Both the position numbers and the translations under genes were made by a program. From the NCBI GenBank assembly GCA_046482855.1, contig JAWOEH010000011.1, forward strand, positions 1-21,482: a stretch of DNA of 21,482 bases, in the 5' to 3' direction. This DNA is from CAYVSF01 sp046482855 (GTDB taxonomy: Bacteria > Bacteroidota > Bacteroidia > Bacteroidales > UBA12077). This document shows positions 15,536-21,482 of this stretch, piece after piece (position 1 is the first letter of the stretch; every line of letters begins with the position of its first letter). The notes beneath the pieces were generated by a model, which saw only the letters and a list, made by a program, of their open reading frames with translations, was not told the DNA's origin and searched no databases.

Positions 15536-15565
15536 GATACAACCTACCCCCGTTTGATGCTGGTA

Positions 15566-15573
15566 CAAAAGTA
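15566..15573 (-). promoter_or_regulatory. Bacteroidota -7 box upstream of the sigma-54 activator
   Basis: Minus strand TACTTTTG, the same octamer as in the tRNA-Arg promoter. No good TTG is seen at the usual distance upstream, so the promoter may be weak. It implies a short leader (about 24 bases) to ATG 15535. Confidence 0.45.
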
Positions 15574-15650
15574 GAGAAAGCATGGCATCGAGGCGGAACT
15601 ATTTTTATGTTCTACGCCACCTTTTAAGCTGTCATAAGTCATCTTTTGAC

Positions 15651-15685
15651 AAAAAAAAGCCCCGCAACATTTTGCTGCCGGGCTT
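15651..15685 (-). terminator. Intrinsic terminator after the dehydratase pair
   Basis: On the minus strand, AAGCCCGGCAGC and GTTGCGGGGCTT form a stem with small imperfections, followed directly by eight T. It lies about 20 bases past the stop codon of the second dehydratase and cleanly separates that operon from the sigma-54 activator gene. Confidence 0.88.
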
Positions 15686-15703
15686 GAAGGATGATTGTGC
15701 TTA

Positions 15704-17482
15704 TTATCCTTCTGCTTTTATCCAGTTTACCAATCCTTTTTTCTCAATAATCTGCATGAGTTTTTCGGGCAGAGGGGCAAATGTATACCTTTTGTCATTT
15801 AGCAAGATGGCACCATTTTCAAAATCGACCTCTACTTTATCGCCAGCTGTATAGGCATTCACTACTTCGGGGTGTACTATAAGAGCCAGTCCCTGGTTTA
15901 TGCAGGAACGATAAAAGATACGATTGCAGGATTTTACAATGACTGCCTTCACTCCGGCATGTGCCAGTCCTACGGCTGGATGCTCACGGGAGCTGCCACA
16001 ACCAAAGTTGTCCCCGGTAATCATGATATCGCCGGGTTGTACCTCTTTGGTGAAGTGGGGATCAAAGTCGACAAACAGATGAGGACGTATGGCTTCCGGA
16101 TCGGAGCTTAATACCTGGTAGGTAAGGTTTCCGGCAAACATCTGGTCGGTATTCAGGTTATCCACGTCGGCATAATCCCAAACTCCTTTAAATCGGCGGT
16201 TTTCGCTCTCGGGGATGTCCACTGTCGGGCTTTGTTCACGCTTATAGGGAAAGGTGTTGTGGTGTGTGCCCGGGCGGGGGTCGGTGATCTTACCTGCAAG
16301 TGCCGAATGGGCTACTGTTGCCGGCGAGGCCAGGTAAATACTGGCATTTTTATTGCCCATGCGCCCTTTAAAATTTCGGTTGGCTGTGGAGATTACTGTG
16401 AAGTCGTCGGCAGGGATGCCCTGGCCGGTACCTAAGCATGGTCCGCATGACGAGCTGAGAACAGTGGCACCAGCTTCTACCAGGTTGGTGATGATGCCTT
16501 CTTCGATGGCTTGCAGGTATATCTTCTGCGAAGCGGGAATAACCAGCAACTGAAAACCCGGAGCAATGCTTTTGCCTTTTAATATAGCTGCTGCTTCCTG
16601 CAGATCTTCCAGACGCCCGTTTGTACAGGTACCGATAACACCCTGATGTAAAGGGGTGCCCTCTACCTGGTTTACGCTTTTTACATTGTCAACATGGTGG
16701 GGCGCTGCTACCAGCGGAACCACCTTGCTCAAATCAATTTGCAGGGTTTGCACATAAGTAGCCCCTTCGTCGGCCCAAATGCCCTGAACAGGTGTTTCGC
16801 CATAAAATCTACGCAACACATCATCGGCAGGGAAGACGGCATTTTTTGCCCCCATTTCCGAGGCCAGATTAGCAAGGGTCATGCGTTGTGAGATCGTCAG
16901 GTTTTTCACCCCGTCGCCATGGTATTCGATGGACATGTAATTTGCCCCTGCTGAGCCTATCATTCCAATGATGTGCAGAGAAAGATCCTTGGCGTATACT
17001 CCTTCCTGAAGCTTACCGGTAAGCTCAATTTTTATGCTTTCGGGCACGCGAAACCAGGTTTCGCCACGTTTCCACAGACCCGCAGCTTCTGTGCGGTCGA
17101 TTCCGGCAGCCAGGGCATTAAACGCACCAGCGGTACAGGTGTGGCTGTCGCTACCTACAATGATTTGTCCCGGCATGGCGTGGTACGACATAATTTGGTG
17201 GCAAATGCCTTTGCCGGCATCGTAGAACTTTTCAATTTCCTGCTCTTTTACCAGGTCGCGAACTGCTTGGTAATCGTTGGCAAGTTTAGCGTTGGTTGGC
17301 GGCGCGTTATGATCGAGTACCACCAGAAGTTGTTCCGGATGCGCCACTTTTTTGCCATTCATCTTTTCAAAAGTTTTGCGAATGCTGGCACTGTTATCGT
17401 GGGTAAGGACAATATCGGGCTTTTTAAATACAATGCTGCCACAGGGAGCACCGAGTATTTTTTCAACAAATGTTTTTGACAT
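15704..17482 (-). CDS. Fused aconitase-superfamily dehydratase (LeuC-LeuD-like)
   Basis: 592 residues with large and small subunits in one chain. It should isomerise or hydrate a 2-hydroxy di- or tricarboxylic acid (isopropylmalate, citrate, homocitrate, methylmalate or similar). The LeuC-like part (1-400) has LVVLDHNAPPTN (Asp57-His58), GICHQ (His95), GSDSHT (110-115), the [4Fe-4S] ligands Cys286 (GTCTNGR) and Cys346/Cys349 (SSCGPC), and arginines in ANRNFKGR. After a short linker the LeuD-like swivel domain has DNFGCGSSREHP (491-502), with the catalytic Ser, and FYRSCINQGL. It is shorter than true aconitases (750-900). The active site looks complete. It is the second gene of a pair after a 61-base gap with a hairpin. 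A leucine-pathway role is possible, but no LeuA or LeuB is in the window, so the substrate is open. Confidence 0.85.
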   Translation of the reverse strand: MSKTFVEKILGAPCGSIVFKKPDIVLTHDNSASIRKTFEKMNGKKVAHPEQLLVVLDHNAPPTNAKLANDYQAVRDLVKEQEIEKFYDAGKGICHQIMSYHAMPGQIIVGSDSHTCTAGAFNALAAGIDRTEAAGLWKRGETWFRVPESIKIELTGKLQEGVYAKDLSLHIIGMIGSAGANYMSIEYHGDGVKNLTISQRMTLANLASEMGAKNAVFPADDVLRRFYGETPVQGIWADEGATYVQTLQIDLSKVVPLVAAPHHVDNVKSVNQVEGTPLHQGVIGTCTNGRLEDLQEAAAILKGKSIAPGFQLLVIPASQKIYLQAIEEGIITNLVEAGATVLSSSCGPCLGTGQGIPADDFTVISTANRNFKGRMGNKNASIYLASPATVAHSALAGKITDPRPGTHHNTFPYKREQSPTVDIPESENRRFKGVWDYADVDNLNTDQMFAGNLTYQVLSSDPEAIRPHLFVDFDPHFTKEVQPGDIMITGDNFGCGSSREHPAVGLAHAGVKAVIVKSCNRIFYRSCINQGLALIVHPEVVNAYTAGDKVEVDFENGAILLNDKRYTFAPLPEKLMQIIEKKGLVNWIKAEG

Positions 17483-17511
17483 AGCAATCGGTTTTTGGGG
17501 TCAAGTAAAAT

Positions 17512-17533
17512 CCGGCCGAAAAGCATCGGCCGG
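17512..17533 (-). terminator. Hairpin between the two dehydratase genes
   Basis: CCGGCCGA (17512-17519) and TCGGCCGG (17526-17533) pair perfectly around 6 bases. On the minus strand it is followed by ATTTTAC. With so weak a U-tract it probably attenuates or stabilises rather than fully terminates, giving unequal expression of the two genes. Confidence 0.55.
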
Positions 17534-17543
17534 TTTGTGTTTA

Positions 17544-19358
17544 TTAGAACAATCCACCACGCTGGTAAATTTCCATTTGCACCTCACTAAAGGGTTCCAG
17601 GTTGATGGATTTCCCTGAGGCCACATGGGTGAGGGTTCCTTTTTCCAGGTCTACCTTTACTTCGTCGAGGTGTTTGATGGGGAGCTCCGAGAGTTGATTA
17701 TACCTAAGAATGGGAAAGGCTGCATTAATGGCATTCCGCTCATAGATGGCACCAAACGACTCAGCAATAATGGCTTGGACGCCCAAAGCCTTGAAACAAT
17801 CCACTGCTTGTTGGCGAGAGCTTCCGGCGCCAAAGTTTTTTCCGGTAATTACCAGATCGCCGGGTTGGGCCTTCTTGGCAAAGTCCTCGTATCCTTCCAG
17901 ATTGTCGAACGTGTAGGGCCCCATCTCTTTCATATCGGTAATGGAAAGATAGCGGTTGTGGAAGATCATGTCTGTATCAATGTTGTCCTCCATGATGAGC
18001 CATGCTCGACCCTGAAGCACTGTTGGCGAAGTTTCATGTTCTTTCGCCTGGCTTTTAGAGGTATCAGCTTGTGGTTCTGCTGACAGATCGGCCTCGAAAA
18101 TGGCGGGTTCGGCCGGGATGCTATCGGGTGTAGTGATGTATCCTGCCACAGCGGAGGCGGCAACCACTGCTGGCGAAGCCAGAAAGACCTCTCCTTTGCC
18201 TTGTTTTCCCGGGAAATTCCGATTTCCGGTACTAATGGTTACTTCGCCAGGTCCGTTTTGCCCTACCTGTCCGGCGGCACAACCTGCACATCCGGCATTG
18301 GATACGAGCGCTCCGGCGTTTTTAAAAATGCGGATAAGCCCTTCCTCCATTGCCTGCATCCATACTTCGTTGGTGGCGGGCACAATTTTTAGCACCACAC
18401 CGGGAGCAACTTGTCGGGTTTGCAGAATGGCTGCAGCAATACGTAAATCGTCGATACGTCCGTTGGTACAACTGCCGATAAAACCTGAATCTATTTTGGT
18501 TTTCATCACTTCGCCAACCGGCACTGTATCATGTGGCTTTCCGGGGCGGGAGACACGCTGTGTGAACGTGCCAACGTCCAGGGTATAGTTTTTTTCATAA
18601 ACGGCATCACTGTCGGCCTGGATACGTTCTAATTTTCGTCCGGTGCGCTCCTCGCTGTAAGTATACACAGCTTCGTTTGGTGGAAATAGCAGGATAATAG
18701 CGCCCATTTCGGTACCCATGGAAGCAATTGTGATGCGTTCGTCAAGGGTGAGTTGGTCAACAACCGGGCCATAGAGCTCTACAGAATAGCCCAGCAGTGT
18801 GTTGGCGCCGAATTCGGCCAACAGGTTGAGGGTAATATCTTTTGCTGTAAGTCCCTCGGGGCGTTCACCGGTAAGCGTGAGTTTAACGCTGGGAGGGACT
18901 TTGAACCAGACACTTCCGGCGCTCCAGGCAGCCGAAATGTCCTTGTCGCCCATGCCCTGCCCGAAAGCGCCCACAGCGCCTAAAATATTGGCGTGTGAGT
19001 CGGTGGTAACCGCTGTACTGCCCGGGTAGCTAAGTCCTTCATGAATAAGGGTGTGCGTGCCGATTCCGTTATCGATATCGAACACACGAATGCCATGGTT
19101 ACGTGCGAAGGTTCTGCAGATTTGTTGATTTACCGCGTACTTCTGATCCGAACCTGTAGGGTTGGTATCGAAAGTGAAGAACGTCTTCGTGGGATCGGCA
19201 ATCGTAAGCTGATTGTCTTGCAGATTTTTAATTACGTTGGCTCCACCAAAGTCGCGTGCCACACGTGCATCAATTTCGATGTCCACAATATCGCCGGGTT
19301 TTAGCGATTCAAATTTCGAATGTTTCGATAAGATCTTTTCAATGAGCGTCATTCCCAT
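17544..19358 (-). CDS. Divergent fused aconitase-superfamily protein (LeuC-LeuD-like)
   Basis: 604 residues, same fused layout as its downstream neighbour but clearly different. [4Fe-4S] ligands are present: Cys297 (GSCTNGR) and Cys357/Cys360 (GCAGC). TTDSHAN (118-124) keeps the Asp-x-His pair, and the swivel domain (about 448-604) has KNFGAGSSRQQA (507-518). Odd points: where the neighbour has Asp57-His58, this protein has Asp64-Thr65 (FDTNPTG) at the same 38-residue distance from the next conserved His; the early His of the LTHDN segment is also missing; Arg of the NFxGR motif is Lys (NFPGKQG). A charged linker (411-447) joins the halves. These changes suggest a different substrate or altered chemistry. 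It is the first gene after a well-formed promoter. Either ATG 19358 or ATG 19352 could be the start. Confidence 0.82.
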   Translation of the reverse strand: MGMTLIEKILSKHSKFESLKPGDIVDIEIDARVARDFGGANVIKNLQDNQLTIADPTKTFFTFDTNPTGSDQKYAVNQQICRTFARNHGIRVFDIDNGIGTHTLIHEGLSYPGSTAVTTDSHANILGAVGAFGQGMGDKDISAAWSAGSVWFKVPPSVKLTLTGERPEGLTAKDITLNLLAEFGANTLLGYSVELYGPVVDQLTLDERITIASMGTEMGAIILLFPPNEAVYTYSEERTGRKLERIQADSDAVYEKNYTLDVGTFTQRVSRPGKPHDTVPVGEVMKTKIDSGFIGSCTNGRIDDLRIAAAILQTRQVAPGVVLKIVPATNEVWMQAMEEGLIRIFKNAGALVSNAGCAGCAAGQVGQNGPGEVTISTGNRNFPGKQGKGEVFLASPAVVAASAVAGYITTPDSIPAEPAIFEADLSAEPQADTSKSQAKEHETSPTVLQGRAWLIMEDNIDTDMIFHNRYLSITDMKEMGPYTFDNLEGYEDFAKKAQPGDLVITGKNFGAGSSRQQAVDCFKALGVQAIIAESFGAIYERNAINAAFPILRYNQLSELPIKHLDEVKVDLEKGTLTHVASGKSINLEPFSEVQMEIYQRGGLF

Positions 19359-19389
19359 AGTTAGGTAGTTTTATTTCAAAATTTCACAT

Positions 19390-19418
19390 TTACATCTTCT
19401 ATTCAGGGGCAGATGTAA
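19390..19418 (-). promoter_or_regulatory. Hairpin in the leader of the dehydratase operon
   Basis: TTACATCT (19390-19397) and AGATGTAA (19411-19418) pair perfectly around a 13-base loop. It lies between the predicted transcription start and the start codon, 30-60 bases upstream of the ATG. It might regulate translation or bind a repressor as DNA. It matches no riboswitch I know. Confidence 0.4.
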
Positions 19419-19467
19419 TACACATAAGTGATTGACAGGCCCACAAACCTGGCCGTCTTCACCCTAA

Positions 19468-19497
19468 CAAATTTACAATAAAAGAGGAATCGCACAA
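19468..19497 (-). promoter_or_regulatory. Bacteroidota-type promoter of the dehydratase operon
   Basis: Minus strand TTG (19495-19497), 19 bases, then TAAATTTG (19468-19475): both boxes and the spacing fit the TTG-N19-21-TAnnTTTG consensus. Transcription should begin near 19461, leaving a leader of about 100 bases. Confidence 0.75.
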
Positions 19498-19655
19498 GTT
19501 TTCGGACGAGTTGATGAGAGGAATTTTCTTTTGCCTCCGTTTTATGGATGGGGAGGCTTTCATTACAGGCTAGGCTTAACTGCGCTAGATCATGGTATTA
19601 AGGTAAAACTCTAGGGAGCCGATTAGATTCCCCATTTTATTTTATCTCAAAGTTT
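19498..19655. other. Intergenic region 3' of the rhodanese gene
   Basis: It contains one weak hairpin, GCCTCC (19533-19538) with GGAGGC (19552-19557), lacking a U-tract on the minus side. It may end the copB-rhodanese transcript. I see no gene here. Confidence 0.4.
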
Positions 19656-20345
19656 TTAGTCTACCGGCAAGCCCAGCGTTATCCAATCATGCATTCCGCC
19701 TCGATAATATAAGATCTTTTCAGGTGGGTAACCGGCCGATATTAAATTGCGGATAGCCGTAGGCGATTGTGGACATTGTGGCCCGTTACAAAAAAAGATT
19801 GTAGGTTTGCTGCTATCCAGTTCGTCCATCCTGTCTGTTATTTCATCGTGAGGAATATTTTTAGCTCCGGGGATTGTGGAAATTTCAAAAAAATCGGATG
19901 TGCGGGAATCTATTATTGGAAGCCCGTTTTCCTGAAATTTATGAACCTCCAATTCATCTACGGTACGAACATTTTTAGCAACTGTAATCGGTTGAATTTT
20001 CCCCCAGGTTGTATCTACGATTACCAAACCTGGTTCCCCTTTAACCGATTGAGGGACCATTTGTGTGTTTTCTCTGATGGCTGCTCGTTTTCCACTGATG
20101 TCCTTTTTGTGGATGTTTTGTCTTTCAGTTTTTAATTCCATGATTTGCTCTTCTGCGGGTAAACCCACCGAAACAACTTCATCATCCACAATTAATAAGG
20201 GGGAGGTTTTTAAGTGATAGGTTTCTATCAATTCAGGACGATCCTCAAAATACACCACTTCATAAGGTATGTCGGCATCTTGTAACTCTTTTTCAAGTAT
20301 TGGTCGGTGGTTGCATGCCTTTGTTGCTGCTATTATAGTTTTCAT
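19656..20345 (-). CDS. Thioredoxin-fold/rhodanese fusion protein
   Basis: 229 residues, cytoplasmic. The N-terminal 70 residues form a glutaredoxin-like fold with a single Cys (KACNHRP, Cys11) and the cis-Pro signature KTSPLLIVDDEVV. After a linker (about 72-105) comes a rhodanese domain (about 125-229) with LPIIDSR and the active-site loop FFCNGPQCPQS, where Cys186 is the expected persulfide carrier and Cys191 could form a disulfide with it. It may move sulfane sulfur or reduce persulfides. The ATPase gene ends 11 bases upstream, so the two are almost surely co-transcribed, suggesting a copper- or thiol-stress role. A one-Cys thioredoxin-like domain cannot work as a classical dithiol reductase. 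Confidence 0.83.
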   Translation of the reverse strand: MKTIIAATKACNHRPILEKELQDADIPYEVVYFEDRPELIETYHLKTSPLLIVDDEVVSVGLPAEEQIMELKTERQNIHKKDISGKRAAIRENTQMVPQSVKGEPGLVIVDTTWGKIQPITVAKNVRTVDELEVHKFQENGLPIIDSRTSDFFEISTIPGAKNIPHDEITDRMDELDSSKPTIFFCNGPQCPQSPTAIRNLISAGYPPEKILYYRGGMHDWITLGLPVD

Positions 20346-20356
20346 ATGTTTATTTT

Positions 20357-21482
20357 TTAATTGTTCATTTTTCTTCTTAATAACTGTGCATTAATGGCGA
20401 CAATGATGGTACTTAAACTCATTAGCACTGCGCCGAATGCCGGGCTAATGAGGATACCTGCACTGAACAGAACGCCGGCGGCCAGTGGTATAGCCACTAC
20501 ATTATAGCCGGTAGCCCAGATAAAGTTTTGAATCATTTTTTTGTAGGTCGCCTTTCCGAACAGAATAAGCGAAGCAATATCGCCGGGATTGCTGTTTACC
20601 AGAATAATATCTGCTGTTTCGGCGGCAATATCCGTACCTGATCCTACGGCAATTCCCACATCGGCAGTAGCCAGTGCCGGGGCATCGTTGATACCATCGC
20701 CAGTCATAGCCACAAATTCACCATATTGCTGAAATTCTTTTACTTTATCCAGTTTTTGGTCAGGGAGAATATCTGCAAAATAACCGTCTAAACCGAGTTC
20801 ATCGCTCACACTTTTGGCCACTTTTTCGTTATCGCCGGTCATCATATATAATTTTATACCCGATTTCTTTAGTGTTTTTACTGCTTCGTACGACTCTTCA
20901 CGAATTTCATCGGCCATGGCAATAAACCCCGTCAATTTGTCTTCTACCATAACAAAAACAACAGTCTCTGCTTCATTTTTATAGGCTTTGTCTGGTACCT
21001 CAAGTTCCTTTTCTTTGACATAGCCCGGGCTAACCACCTTTACGTTTTTGTTTTCTACTCTTGCTTCAATCCCTTTTCCTGTAATGGCGTTAAAATCTTC
21101 AGCTTGAGGTAATTCAATTTTCTCTTCTTTTATTTTATCCATAATTCCGATAGCCAACGGATGTTCTGATTTGCTCTCCAGCGCACCAGCCATACGCAAT
21201 ACCTGTTTATCATCCAGGTTTTCGTCTAGTGAACCGTAGCGGGTAACACCAAAGTTCCCTTTGGTGAGTGTTCCTGTTTTGTCAAAGGCCAGTAGTGAAA
21301 TTTTACGTGAATTTTCAAATGCGGTCCGGTTTCGGATAAGCAATCCGCGTTGGGCGGAGATGGAAGTAGAAATGGCGACCACTAGTGGAACGGCAAGTCC
21401 CAGGGCATGTGGACAAGTAATGACCATCACCGTAGCCATTCTTTCCAAGGCAAAAACAAAAGGCTTGCCCAGTATCAGCCAG
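20357..21482 (-). CDS. copB: Copper P-type ATPase, CopB-like (P1B-3), C-terminal part
   Basis: About 374 C-terminal residues of an inner-membrane copper exporter; the frame is open to the right window edge, so metal-binding N-terminus and first helices lie outside. The TTG at 21446-21448 is not a likely start because TM6 residues continue upstream of it. TM6 contains ITCPHALGLAVPL: the CPH motif marks the P1B-3 (Cu/Ag, CopB) class rather than CPC-type CopA. The phosphorylation site DKTGTLT has its Asp at 21281-21283, followed by SEHPLA (nucleotide-binding His), MTGDN and MTGDGINDAP. The last two helices carry NFIWATGYNVVAIPLAAG and MSLSTIIVAINA, as in CopB. It probably exports Cu+ or Cu2+ from the cytoplasm, and the rhodanese-fusion gene follows in the same operon. 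Confidence 0.93.
   Translation of the reverse strand, partial: WLILGKPFVFALERMATVMVITCPHALGLAVPLVVAISTSISAQRGLLIRNRTAFENSRKISLLAFDKTGTLTKGNFGVTRYGSLDENLDDKQVLRMAGALESKSEHPLAIGIMDKIKEEKIELPQAEDFNAITGKGIEARVENKNVKVVSPGYVKEKELEVPDKAYKNEAETVVFVMVEDKLTGFIAMADEIREESYEAVKTLKKSGIKLYMMTGDNEKVAKSVSDELGLDGYFADILPDQKLDKVKEFQQYGEFVAMTGDGINDAPALATADVGIAVGSGTDIAAETADIILVNSNPGDIASLILFGKATYKKMIQNFIWATGYNVVAIPLAAGVLFSAGILISPAFGAVLMSLSTIIVAINAQLLRRKMNN

Overview
The window looks like the chromosome of an anaerobic, fermentative member of the Bacteroidota. Three start regions carry the TAnnTTTG -7 box of that phylum, two of them with a TTG about 18-19 bases upstream. Start codons generally lack a strong Shine-Dalgarno sequence. 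The gene set (FeFe hydrogenases, NfnAB-type transhydrogenase, iron alcohol dehydrogenase) fits strict anaerobic fermentation. The genus cannot be named from the sequence alone.

Layout. 1-2881 (+): the C-terminal ~960 residues of a large SNF2-family helicase cut by the window edge. 2882-4681: a gene-poor stretch with a ~50-codon orphan C-terminal reading frame, a hexamer tandem repeat, a small PAS protein (minus), a possible MITE-like element, tRNA-Arg(UCU) with its own promoter and terminator, and a 12-bp GC-rich palindrome. 4682-11975 (minus strand, transcribed right to left): a hydrogen/electron-transfer cluster in the order NfnAB fusion, thioredoxin-like [2Fe-2S] protein, HydS-type sensory FeFe hydrogenase with PAS domain, SpoIIE/PP2C phosphatase with an extra C-terminal domain, second thioredoxin-like [2Fe-2S] protein, group B-like FeFe hydrogenase. 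12043-15583 (minus): an iron-containing alcohol dehydrogenase and, upstream of it, a GAF-PAS-AAA+-Fis sigma-54 activator; a -24/-12-like sequence and a palindrome lie between them. 15704-19358 (minus): two consecutive aconitase-superfamily dehydratases, each with LeuC-like and LeuD-like parts fused. 19656-21482 (minus): a thioredoxin-fold/rhodanese fusion and the C-terminal part of a CopB-type (CPH) copper P-type ATPase.

How it may work together. NfnAB couples NADH, NADPH and ferredoxin. The group B-like hydrogenase could vent electrons from ferredoxin as H2. HydS, which couples an H-cluster domain to a PAS domain, probably senses H2 or redox state and may signal through the overlapping phosphatase gene. 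The alcohol dehydrogenase offers another electron sink under its own sigma-54 activator. The region therefore reads as an H2-responsive switch between hydrogen and alcohol formation. The catalytic parts are recognised families; the regulatory wiring is inference. The least explained items are the C-terminal domain of the phosphatase, the fused dehydratase lacking a normally conserved active-site His, and the recurrent intergenic palindromes.
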